Source: JBLHGN01 sp047616325
GTDB taxonomy: Bacteria > Pseudomonadota > Gammaproteobacteria > Pseudomonadales > Cellvibrionaceae
NCBI GenBank assembly: GCA_047616325.1
Contig: JBLHGN010000215.1
Coordinates: 1-6,362, forward strand
Direction of reading: 5' to 3'
DNA: 6,362 nucleotides
Position numbers and translations under genes: made by a program. The notes under the pieces are model-generated. The model worked only from the letters and a program-made list of their open reading frames with translations. It was not told the DNA's origin and did no database searches. Positions 1 through 6,362 of this stretch are shown piece by piece (position 1 is the first letter of the stretch; the number at the start of each line of letters is the position of its first letter).

Positions 1-150
1 AAAGAATTTCGTTTAATATTTCCGATAGCCGAATCAATAGAAAAGCCGGTATTTAGACTGTTTTTGGCGAGGGAGACAGGTTGCACTCAAGCAATAGAAG
101 AAAACGCTATTCATAAAAGAGTAGCGAGCCTTCTCATAGCCTGCAAATAA
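1..150 (+). CDS. Possible 3' end of an unrecognised gene (49 codons, cut by window edge)
   Basis: Frame 1 of the plus strand is open from the window edge to a TAA at 148-150 and gives 49 residues, beginning KEFRLIFPIAESIEKPVFRL and ending SLLIACK. I do not recognise a family. The last 40 bases overlap, on the opposite strand, the 3' end of the decayed IS4-type transposase. The natural C-terminus of this gene may therefore have been replaced by insertion-sequence DNA, with the present stop lying inside it. An open frame of this length can also arise by chance. It is listed because it is the only uninterrupted frame reaching this edge that I found plausible. The upstream sequence would settle whether it is real. 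Confidence 0.25.
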   Translation, partial: KEFRLIFPIAESIEKPVFRLFLARETGCTQAIEENAIHKRVASLLIACK

Positions 151-527
151 TTGTAACCACGCCACATTATTTAGTGCCCAGGGTCTGGGTCGTTTTTACG
201 ACCAAGATATCCTCCCAATTTTGCGACGATCATTATTGCCGCTCGTAATTTTTCAGGGCATTGCATGTTTTTTTTTGAGCGTACGCTTCAAAATACTTTA
301 ATTTTCATATTCGAAAAAACCAACCTTGCTTTTCTGGTTTGCGCAGCGCTTTTAAGCCGCCAGCCGTTTGCTTATTGCCAGCAGGATCGATAATGTTAAA
401 GTGTTCGCAGATTTCTTCGGAAAAACGAGTTCTGTCCATCGTAGCCAAATTATCTAATCGAACTTGGATAAGTTCGATTAGATATGAGGCGGGGGAGTGT
501 GCTTTTTATTTGAATTTGTTTTTCCAT
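111..527 (-). pseudogene. Decayed IS4-type transposase: N-terminal domain and C-terminal tail with the catalytic middle deleted
   Basis: Reading the minus strand, an ATG at 527-525 starts MEKQIQIKSTLP. The frame must shift at the run of five C (plus-strand G at 491-495), after which it continues ASYLIELIQVRLDN, then MDRTRFSEEICEHFNIIDP, AGNKQTAGGLKALRKPEKQG, and stops with TGA at 307-305. The pattern R-T-x-F-x-x-x-(I/V)-C ... D-x-x-G ... LKALR-x-x-E-x-x-G is what I know from the N-terminal domain of a group of IS4-family transposases. About 40 bases on, another frame gives CPEKLRAAIMIVAKLGGYLG, RKNDPDPGH, a TAA at 173-171, then IMWRGYNYLQAM and a TGA at 113-111. The signature LGGxLGRKxDxxPG-x(3)-W-x-G is the C-terminal tail of the same family. 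The 300 or so residues with the DDE catalytic core are missing, so the element cannot transpose. The TAA most simply comes from a CAA (Gln). The terminal inverted repeats could not be identified. The family assignment rests on remembered motifs. Confidence 0.75.
451..484. repeat. Perfect 15-bp inverted repeat with 4-base loop
   Basis: TATCTAATCGAACTT at 451-465 is followed by GGAT and then by its exact reverse complement at 470-484. As RNA this would be a strong hairpin on either strand. It lies inside the N-terminal coding part of the decayed IS4-type transposase, just upstream of an in-frame ATG at 439, and about 105 bases downstream of the permease stop codon. There is no clear U-run after either arm, so a standard intrinsic terminator is not well supported, although the stem could still stabilise the 3' end of the efflux mRNA. 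A hairpin that hides the translation start in read-through transcripts is known for some insertion sequences (IS10, IS50). That role here is only a guess. Confidence 0.85.
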
Positions 528-588
528 CCCGCGATGATAGCCGGTAAGAATATGTATGTTCAGTATTATTTGTGGGTAAAGGGCAGGG

Positions 589-3500
589 CTAGCTGGCCGG
601 ACCGGAACCCACATCAGTGGCCTTTATGTCGCTCCAGGCTTCCTCATCTGCGTCTAACTCATCCGCTATTTTAAGCCTGTCTTTGCTGTGATCTTTCGCT
701 ATCAACATATACACCGATGGCAATACAAACAAAGTAAACATTGTGCCGATTGTCATGCCTAGTACCAGCACAATACCGATGGAATTCCGCGCTGATGCAC
801 CAGCACCGGTGGCAAATATTAACGGTGTATGCCCAGCTACGGTGGCAATACTGGTCATCATTACTGGCCTCAAACGAAGTACGGAAGCCTCGCGAATAGC
901 GTCTATTTTTTGTATTCCCTGCTCTTGTAATTTGTTAGCGAATTCCACCACCAAAATACCGTTGCGAGCAATCAAACCAATCAAGGTTACCAGGCCCACC
1001 TGTGAATAAATATTAAGCGTGCTGGTAAAGCCGTCGGTAAAGAAAGGCATTGGCGCAGGTATTTTTAAAAAGGTGAAGACTAAGGCACCAAACAAGGCCA
1101 GGGGAACAGAGCCCAATAAAATAACAATGGGATCGCGAAAACTGTTGTACTGGGCCGAGAGAACAAGAAATATCATAGTGATGGCAAGACCAAAAGCCGG
1201 CAAGAAGGTATTGCCTTCGCGCTTCAACTGTCTCGACTCACCGGTGTAATCTATCAAATAACTGCTGGGTAATAATTTTTTGGCTTCCTGATCGAGAAAC
1301 TGAAGCGCTTCATTTAATGGCTTTATGGTGACGCCACTAATTTTAACCGCATTTAATTGCTGCATTCGGTTAATACTGCGCGGCACCGTGCTGTGAGAAA
1401 GGGTTGCAATTTGATCGACACGAATCATCTGCTGTTGCGGGCCTTTGATATAGAGTTTAGTTAAATCATCGGGGTTGAGTCGCGCACTGCGCTTAACCTG
1501 AGGGATAACTTTATAGCTCTGACCCGACATACTAAAACGGTTGACATAACCACCACCCAATAAAGTGCCTAAATCCTGCACTACTTCGCCCATGTTCAAA
1601 CCTAAATCGGACACTTTTTCTCGGTCGATATTGAGCAGGTATTCGGGTTGATCGACCTTCATATCTATTATCTGAAAAGGAAAGATACCGCTTTCGCGCA
1701 TAATTTTTTCCAATTTCAGAGCATAGTCATAAATTTCGGTCACCTCTGCGGTAGATGAAATCACAAATTCAACCGGAAAGTTTCCTCCTCCGGGAAGTGA
1801 AGGTGGGGTAATGGGTAAAATTCGAATGCCTGAAATCTGTGCAAGGCTCTGCTGCACTTCGGGCATTATTTCGAAAACACTGCGGTTCCGTTCACCCCAG
1901 GGCTTTGTCACCATGCCGCCAAATCCCCCCGTGGCCCAAGTCACCTGGAAAGTAAAATCTGTTTCCGGCACTGCCAAAAAAGCCTTGTTCACCGCCTTTC
2001 CATAGAACGTAGTTTGGTCCACAGTGGCATTCGCTTGCGCATCGACTATACCAAAGATTACGCCTTGGTCTTCCAGCGGTGCCAATTCTTTTGGCGACAT
2101 GCTGTACAAGGGTATACAAAATGAAGCAATGAACACCCAGAATATGTAAATACCCACGCGGTTATTTAAGCTCTTAAATAGTTGACGACTGTAAAAATGC
2201 TGAAATCGATTAAATATTCCCTCTAATGGTGCCTTGAGCTTGGTGTGTGGCTTTAACATTTTGGAGGCCATCATTGGCGACAATGTAATGGCTACTACTG
2301 CTGATATGGTGACCGCTCCCGCCAGCGTTATGGCAAATTCCCTAAATAGCGTACCGGTTAGGCCACCTTGCAGGCCAATCGGCACATAAACAGATATAAG
2401 GGTGATGGTCATGGCGATAATGGGGCCACCCAATTCTCGCGCAGAAACAATCGCAGCTTTAAAGGGTTTTAAACCATTCTGGATATGTCGTTCAATATTT
2501 TCCACCATCACAATTGCATCATCGACCACCAACCCCACGCTTAACACAATGGACAATAGCGTAAGTAAGTTTAACGAAAAGCCAAACAGCTTCATGATGA
2601 ACACCGCACCTATGAGCGATAAAGGAATCGCAAAAAGCGGAATGAGTACCGATCGACTGAAGCCCAAAAACAAGAAGATAACCACAATAATAATCAGCAG
2701 TGTTTCCGTTAAAGTCTTTAGTACATCGTCAATTGCCGCTTCAATATATTTTGTTGCATCGTAGGAAACCTCACCACTAAGGCCGCTGGGCAATTCCCTT
2801 TGGATTATTTCCATTTCTTTCCTGACGGCTTTCATCACATCCAGCGAATTAGCATTGGGGGCAACAAACACTCCCATAAATACGGCCGTTGTACCCGAAT
2901 AATTTACATTGACGTTGTAGTCGTCTGCACCCAATTCCACATCGGCAACGTCTGCCAAACGCACAACACCGTCGGCATTTTGCAATAGCACCATGCGTTT
3001 AAATTCTTCGACACTGGTCATGTCGGTATTAGCACGCAAATTTACCTGTGTGTAGGTTCCGCGCGTTTGACCGATAGCCGCCTGCACATTATTGGTGGCC
3101 AAGGCTCGGCGCACGTCAGTTGCGGCTATACCGAGTGCTGCCATTTTCTCTGGTTTAAGCCACACCCTCATCGCAAAAGTACGCCCGCCAAAAATTTCTG
3201 CTTTTTGCACACCGGCAATAGCAATTAACCTCGGCTGTACCGAGCGACTTAAAAATTCGGTAATTTGGTTTTGCTTAAGAATATCGGAGGAAAAACTTAA
3301 ATACGCCGAGGCAAATTGGCTGTCAGCGGCCTCAATGGAAATGGAGGGAACTTCCGCTTCCGGCGGCAAATCACCTCGCACTTGATTTACCTTGGCACTG
3401 ATTTCCGTCATGGCTTTGAGGGGATCGTAATTGAGGTGCAAATGCGCCGTTACCGTAGATACGCCCATGCCGCTTTGCGATTCAATGTAGTCGATGCCAC

Positions 3501-3723
3501 CGGCTGAGGCGATGGCTCGCTCGATAGGTGTTGTGATAAACCCTCGTACTAATTCTGCATTGGCGCCGACATAAAAGGTGGTAATTTTAATTACAGCAAT
3601 ATCAGAACGCGGGTATTGGCGTACAGTCATGTCACTCATAGACTGAAAGCCTGCGAGTAATATTAGTAGGCTAACAACAACGGATAGAACAGGTTTTTTA
3701 ATAAAAATGTCGGTGAAATTCAT
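589..3723 (-). CDS. RND multidrug efflux pump, inner-membrane permease (HAE1 / AcrB type)
   Basis: At 1044 residues this is full length for the AcrB-like family, whose trimers use the proton gradient to push hydrophobic or amphiphilic compounds from periplasm and inner membrane into a TolC-type channel. The two-fold layout is clear: TM1 at about 10-28, first periplasmic porter region 29-338, TM2-6 between about 339 and 490, TM7 near 523-541, second periplasmic region to about 838, and TM8-12 at about 842-1008. The TM4 motif VGLVVDDAIVMVEN carries the proton-relay pair Asp401 and Asp402. The TM11 motif RLRPVMMTS is intact (Arg950/Arg952). In TM10 the usual lysine (Lys940 of AcrB) is Arg920, in LIARNGILVVEF. 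The acidic tail from 1010 is unremarkable. The ATG gives the canonical start MNFTDIFIKKP, and an upstream TAG with no intervening ATG excludes a longer form. It follows the adaptor gene by 72 bases and is probably co-transcribed. Substrates cannot be predicted. Confidence 0.96.
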   Translation of the reverse strand: MNFTDIFIKKPVLSVVVSLLILLAGFQSMSDMTVRQYPRSDIAVIKITTFYVGANAELVRGFITTPIERAIASAGGIDYIESQSGMGVSTVTAHLHLNYDPLKAMTEISAKVNQVRGDLPPEAEVPSISIEAADSQFASAYLSFSSDILKQNQITEFLSRSVQPRLIAIAGVQKAEIFGGRTFAMRVWLKPEKMAALGIAATDVRRALATNNVQAAIGQTRGTYTQVNLRANTDMTSVEEFKRMVLLQNADGVVRLADVADVELGADDYNVNVNYSGTTAVFMGVFVAPNANSLDVMKAVRKEMEIIQRELPSGLSGEVSYDATKYIEAAIDDVLKTLTETLLIIIVVIFLFLGFSRSVLIPLFAIPLSLIGAVFIMKLFGFSLNLLTLLSIVLSVGLVVDDAIVMVENIERHIQNGLKPFKAAIVSARELGGPIIAMTITLISVYVPIGLQGGLTGTLFREFAITLAGAVTISAVVAITLSPMMASKMLKPHTKLKAPLEGIFNRFQHFYSRQLFKSLNNRVGIYIFWVFIASFCIPLYSMSPKELAPLEDQGVIFGIVDAQANATVDQTTFYGKAVNKAFLAVPETDFTFQVTWATGGFGGMVTKPWGERNRSVFEIMPEVQQSLAQISGIRILPITPPSLPGGGNFPVEFVISSTAEVTEIYDYALKLEKIMRESGIFPFQIIDMKVDQPEYLLNIDREKVSDLGLNMGEVVQDLGTLLGGGYVNRFSMSGQSYKVIPQVKRSARLNPDDLTKLYIKGPQQQMIRVDQIATLSHSTVPRSINRMQQLNAVKISGVTIKPLNEALQFLDQEAKKLLPSSYLIDYTGESRQLKREGNTFLPAFGLAITMIFLVLSAQYNSFRDPIVILLGSVPLALFGALVFTFLKIPAPMPFFTDGFTSTLNIYSQVGLVTLIGLIARNGILVVEFANKLQEQGIQKIDAIREASVLRLRPVMMTSIATVAGHTPLIFATGAGASARNSIGIVLVLGMTIGTMFTLFVLPSVYMLIAKDHSKDRLKIADELDADEEAWSDIKATDVGSGPAS

Positions 3724-3734
3724 AGAGTGCTCAT
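3720..3734 (-). promoter_or_regulatory. Four-codon leader frame overlapping the permease start, with Shine-Dalgarno-like site
   Basis: Just before the permease the minus strand reads ATG AGC ACT CTA TGA. The TGA of this frame (encoding MSTL) shares bases with the permease ATG, in the arrangement ATGA. The best ribosome-binding sequence in the area, AAAGG (plus-strand CCTTT at 3740-3744), stands 5 bases before the mini-frame ATG and 16 bases before the permease ATG, which is too far for the latter. The permease itself has only GAG six bases upstream. Ribosomes may therefore load on the short frame and restart on the permease by translational coupling. The geometry is seen in the sequence; that the frame is translated is inference. 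Confidence 0.4.
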
Positions 3735-3795
3735 TTGCGCCTTTGTCCTTGGGAAGGTATTCATACTATTGTGAACCGCTATAGTCTGCTTCGTT

Positions 3796-4917
3796 CTAGG
3801 CGTCACTTGGCGTAGGCTCACGCTTAAGCTCTGGCGTAGCCCCATCGCTAAGAGCCACTAATTGGCCGTTATACAGTTTGAATGCACCTGCGCTGACAAC
3901 GCTCTCGCCCTCTTTTAAGCCTTCAATGATTTCTACATAATCACCGCTCGCCTTACCCAAGCGCACAAATTGCTGACGCGCTGCCAGTTTTCCTGTTTTC
4001 GCGTCTTCCTCAACCACAAACACTGTGTCGCCAAAAGGCGCATATATTACCGAGGTATTGGGCACAACCAAAACCGCTAGCGGCTCACTTAAGGTAACCG
4101 AAGCAGACACAGCCATACCAGGAATTAGCACCGCTCCACTGTTGTCCAGCAGCGATTGGACCGTGGCATTTCGAGTGATGGTATTTATCTCGACGCCTAT
4201 TGCACCAATTTCTCCATTCAATACAACTGTGCCCTCTGCAATGGATACGCTGACAGGCAGACCTTTCTCCATTTTTACCAACCAATTTTGCGGCACCTGG
4301 AAATTCACCTTCACCTTATTTGTGGCCTGCAATGAAACGATAGAAGTACCCGTCTGTAAATCGGTGCCCACGTCCAAAAGGCGAATACCTATGCGACCAT
4401 CAAAGGGGGCGCGTATCTGTTTTTTCTCCAGCGTTGCCTTAAGATTATCAACTTCGCCCTGGGCCGAGTCCAATTGCTGCTTACCGGCGTCCACGTCGCT
4501 TTGTGCCGCGATATTACTGAGTCGCAACTGCACTAAGCGATCATAGCTACTTTGCGCCAAGGTCAATCGCGCTGAGGCGGCGCGCAACTGTGCCTGTTCG
4601 TTGCTTGAGTCCTGCTCCAGCAAAATTTGACCAGCTTTAACTTGTTCGCCGTTACTAAAGTATATGCGTATTACCTTGCCGGCCACTTCGGCTGAAATCA
4701 CGATACCTTTGTCGGCCAATACCGTACCGACGGCTTTATAGACATTCGGCCAGAGCTGTTTTTCAGCTGCGTAGACACTTATATATTCTGGCGGCTGCGT
4801 AAAGGATTCACCGGAAGCGATCATTGTTTTAATTTGACCAAATTTCACACCAGCCAAAAGCATAATTATAATGGCAACTCCCGCAAGGGAAATCAAAATG
4901 GGTTTCAAACTTTTCAT
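3796..4917 (-). CDS. RND efflux pump periplasmic adaptor (membrane fusion protein, HlyD/AcrA-like)
   Basis: The 373-residue protein joins the RND permease to an outer-membrane channel across the periplasm. An N-terminal hydrophobic segment at about 6-25 follows MKSLKP. No lipobox cysteine is present, so it should be held by an uncleaved anchor or a signal peptide rather than by lipid. Then come the first lipoyl half (VISAEVAGKVIRIYFSNGEQ, 73-92, then VKAGQILLEQD), an alanine- and glutamine-rich coiled-coil hairpin at about 103-165, the second lipoyl half (IRAPFDGRIGIRLLDVGTDL, 168-187), a beta-barrel domain at about 200-285 including RNATVQ and LIPGMAVSASV, and a membrane-proximal domain ending near LKEGESVVSAGAFKLYNGQL. 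Length and order are standard for the family. The ATG at 4917 is chosen because the upstream in-frame stretch, open for about 20 codons, has no ATG, GTG or TTG. Its ribosome-binding site is weak. It is the first gene of the operon. Confidence 0.95.
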   Translation of the reverse strand: MKSLKPILISLAGVAIIIMLLAGVKFGQIKTMIASGESFTQPPEYISVYAAEKQLWPNVYKAVGTVLADKGIVISAEVAGKVIRIYFSNGEQVKAGQILLEQDSSNEQAQLRAASARLTLAQSSYDRLVQLRLSNIAAQSDVDAGKQQLDSAQGEVDNLKATLEKKQIRAPFDGRIGIRLLDVGTDLQTGTSIVSLQATNKVKVNFQVPQNWLVKMEKGLPVSVSIAEGTVVLNGEIGAIGVEINTITRNATVQSLLDNSGAVLIPGMAVSASVTLSEPLAVLVVPNTSVIYAPFGDTVFVVEEDAKTGKLAARQQFVRLGKASGDYVEIIEGLKEGESVVSAGAFKLYNGQLVALSDGATPELKREPTPSDA

Positions 4918-4930
4918 ACTTAAGCCAAAT

Positions 4931-4958
4931 AGAATATAACGGTTAATTGAATGTTCAA
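4931..4958 (-). promoter_or_regulatory. Weak candidate sigma-70 promoter of the efflux operon
   Basis: On the minus strand a TTGAAC box (4958-4953, close to the -35 consensus TTGACA) is followed after 16 bases by TATTCT (4936-4931), a moderate match to TATAAT. The -35 box lies inside the palindrome at 4946-4959, so a bound repressor would cover it. The predicted start would leave an untranslated leader of only about 7 bases, which agrees with the poor ribosome-binding site but is unusual. A promoter further upstream remains possible. Confidence 0.25.
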
Positions 4959-4959
4959 T
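4946..4959. promoter_or_regulatory. 14-base palindrome upstream of the efflux operon, candidate operator
   Basis: ATTGAA, then TG, then TTCAAT form an inverted repeat with perfect 6-base arms, centred 35 bases upstream of the adaptor ATG. Efflux operons are often controlled by TetR-, MarR- or LysR-type proteins that bind such symmetric sites beside the promoter. No regulator gene is in the window, so the partner is unknown. The site is AT-rich and short, and chance occurrence is not excluded. Confidence 0.4.
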
Positions 4960-5118
4960 GCGCAGCTCATTGGATATTTAACGGCGATGCAGACTCAGCC
5001 ACTGCGTAGCAGACATTAAAATTTTACGGAGCTATCTTAGCAAAAGACTGAGCAATAGGTCTCACTATTCTCACCAGAAAGATATCAGTGGGCCCATATT
5101 TCTATCTAATGCCAGCAC

Positions 5119-5135
5119 GAAAACCCCTGGTTTTC
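5119..5135. repeat. 7-bp inverted repeat with 3-base loop
   Basis: GAAAACC at 5119-5125 and GGTTTTC at 5129-5135 are exact reverse complements separated by CCT. No U-run follows on either strand, so it is not a convincing terminator. It could be part of an insertion-sequence end or a protein-binding site. Confidence 0.5.
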
Positions 5136-5236
5136 TTCAGTAATGGCGTGGCGGTTAAAATGTGACCACAACCCACTGGGTCAGGTGGATCCATCTGTGC
5201 TTTTTGCTTCAGGGACTCTAATTTTGACAACAATTT

Positions 5237-5268
5237 ATTGATCATTGTGTGATCGTTATGTGATCAAT
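5237..5268. repeat. Inverted repeat ATTGATCA/TGATCAAT enclosing two TGTGATC direct repeats
   Basis: ATTGATCA at 5237-5244 and TGATCAAT at 5261-5268 are exact reverse complements 16 bases apart. Within and across them TGTGATC occurs twice, at 5248-5254 and 5259-5265, which is 11 bases from start to start and about one helical turn. GATC occurs three times. The block is 81 bases beyond the transposase stop codon. It could be a transposase-binding region at the element's end, or a regulatory site. Confidence 0.5.
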
Positions 5269-5348
5269 GATATGTTTGGCTCAAGGCTCCCTCCTGAAGC
5301 CCTTCTTCTTCAGCTGCGATCGTAATGCAAGAACCAATTTAAGTGACG

Positions 5349-6362
5349 CTAAGCGGCTTGGCGGTACGGTTCGCGTCGCTGCTTTCGTAATATTTCAGCG
5401 CGCTCTTTTTCCGTGAGCATGAAGCCAATGCGCTGTAAGTTGCGGGCTAAAACACCTAATGCAGCATAACGCTTAAATCCGTCAATCCCATGATCAGGGC
5501 AACGGTCAAGGCCGTGTTGCTCCAGTGCATTTACAGCCGATTCCACCGCCGAATGCCGACGCCGTACTTTTTTGTATTCTGGTGCGTGTACTTTTAATTT
5601 TTCTTCCGCAGACATTTTCCCTTTTTTAGGAAGTACAAGCTGATCCACGTGTGTGCTTAATTCCACCTGGTTGGAGGGGCTATGAAAACCTTTATCAAAA
5701 CTGCAAGAGTTGAGCGAAGGAAAATGCGCTTGCGTTTGTGTCACCATCGACACGGCCACATCAACATCTTGAGTTTTTTCCATGACGTCATGATGTAAAA
5801 TAAACTGATATTGATCTTCCATAATGCAGACTTTAACACCAAGCTCAACCAAAACCCCCGCTTTACCCTTGCTAATCCATTCGGTGTACGGCTGGAAAAT
5901 AGAGTAAATTTTTTCCTTGGTGGGAATAGTTTTATCCTCTAAAACACGACGTTCTATTTGACCCATCAGAAGTTCGGAATAATCCTGAAAAACCCTGACG
6001 TTTTCAAGATCACCCCGCAAGCAAGACCATGCTTCAGGAGATAGTTGTTGGTTCACTTCTTCTCTCAGTTGCTGAAGGCTACTTTGTGTTCTTTCAAAAC
6101 ATTGATTGGCGACGCGAAGGTATGCCTTATGGGCTTTTATCTTTTCCTCTTGTGCATGAGATTGGCGTGAGCGATTACTTCTTTGTGCTTTTCTCTAATG
6201 ACTTTTCATGCGCAGGATGTTGTAAGATACTTGCCTCCAGCCATCTACGTCATAGTGTTGACAAAGCGTCGAAATAAGAAGAATAGATTTTCTCATGGCA
6301 TCCCATAACATGCCCGTATCGGCTGGGTACTCAACGTGGGTTTCAACAACAAAAGAATCGCA
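5349..6362 (-). pseudogene. DDE transposase, ISNCY-like, N-terminus beyond window edge and one in-frame amber codon
   Basis: One minus-strand frame runs from the right edge (CDSFVVETHVEYPADTGMLW) to a TAG at 5351-5349. It is broken only by a TAG at 6197-6195, between ILRMKSH and RKAQRSNRSR. Without that stop it covers 337 codons, perhaps three quarters of a transposase of about 450 residues. Apparent DDE catalytic residues are present: Asp in CDSFVVET (codon 6359-6357), Asp in SFDKGFHS (5696-5694) and Glu in RRRHSAVESAVNALEQHGLD (5543-5541). The C-terminal block HGLDRCPDHG...FKRYAALGVLARNLQRIG is what I associate with ISNCY-type transposases related to the IS5/IS1182 DDE superfamily. Downstream of the amber the longest start-to-stop frame begins at a GTG (6056) and lacks the first catalytic Asp, so it would not be active. 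The element's boundaries are not visible. The family name is moderately certain; that it is a transposase is very likely. Confidence 0.8.

Larger units (their letters stand above)
4918..5348. other. Gene-free stretch between the efflux operon and the transposase
   Basis: I find no convincing gene in these 431 bases; the longest plus-strand frame I checked is an 18-codon one starting at the ATG at 5109. It contains the operator-like palindrome (4946-4959), a 7-bp stem with 3-base loop (5119-5135), the short palindrome ACCCACTGGGT (5171-5181), the inverted repeat around 5237-5268, and a 6-bp stem CTGAAG/CTTCAG (5294-5313) just past the transposase stop. The part nearest 5349 should contain the 3' non-coding end of the transposase element. 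The inner end of that element cannot be placed because its other end is outside the window. The sequence around 5151-5193 reminds me of the repeated ends of some IS21-type elements, but this is only an impression. Confidence 0.6.

Noticed and set aside
339..674. Plus-strand open frame of 111 codons at the 3' side of the permease
   Set aside because: It runs antisense to the N-terminal part of the IS4-type remnant and the end of the permease, has no recognisable motifs, and is explained by those minus-strand sequences.
2402..2764. Plus-strand open frame of 120 codons
   Set aside because: It is antisense to the TM2-TM6 region of the permease, a typical shadow frame of hydrophobic coding sequence.
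4025..4546. Plus-strand open frame of 173 codons
   Set aside because: It lies wholly antisense to the adaptor gene, whose domain structure is clear. The translated product has no family character.
5119..5135. Intrinsic terminator for the transposase or efflux genes
   Set aside because: The stem is short and AT-rich, and no run of T follows it on either strand.
5248..5265. CRP-binding site
   Set aside because: TGTGATC occurs twice in direct orientation. A CRP site needs TGTGA and TCACA in inverted orientation six bases apart, which is absent.
6029..6277. Plus-strand open frame of 82 codons
   Set aside because: It is antisense to the transposase frame that continues on both sides of the amber codon, and has no recognisable motif.
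1..6362. CRISPR array, tRNA, rRNA or phage genes
   Set aside because: I saw no regularly spaced direct repeats, no tRNA-like fold with the conserved arms, and no rRNA or phage structural sequence.

Overview
The window looks like an ordinary piece of a gammaproteobacterial chromosome of moderate, slightly AT-leaning composition, possibly from a marine or environmental species. This is an inference from protein style and base composition; there is no rRNA or marker gene to test it. The core is a two-gene minus-strand operon for a tripartite RND efflux pump: a periplasmic adaptor (MFP/HlyD type, 4917 to 3796) followed after 72 bases by an inner-membrane RND permease of the HAE1 type (3723 to 589). 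No outer-membrane TolC-like gene and no regulator gene lies in the window, so the pump probably borrows an unlinked TolC. What it exports cannot be read from the sequence.

Both flanks of the operon are mobile-element debris. Downstream of the permease, bases 111-527 on the minus strand hold a decayed IS4-type transposase. Its N-terminal domain is frameshifted at a run of five C, its catalytic middle is deleted, and its C-terminal tail carries a stop codon. A perfect 15-bp inverted repeat (451-484) lies inside the N-terminal part. Before that, bases 1-150 have an open plus-strand frame that may be the 3' end of an unrecognised gene.

Upstream of the adaptor are about 430 bases without a gene (4918-5348). 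They hold a 14-base palindrome close to the adaptor start, which is a candidate operator, and further inverted repeats nearer the transposase. From 5349 to the right edge lies the C-terminal three quarters of a second transposase on the minus strand. It is ISNCY-like, of the DDE type, with apparent catalytic D, D and E present but one in-frame amber codon at 6195-6197. Its N-terminus is outside the window.

I see no clear new biological system. The points most worth a second look are the arginine in place of the usual proton-relay lysine in the permease, the tiny ATG-to-TGA leader frame overlapping the permease start, the operator-like palindrome, and the two different broken insertion sequences bracketing an intact pump operon.
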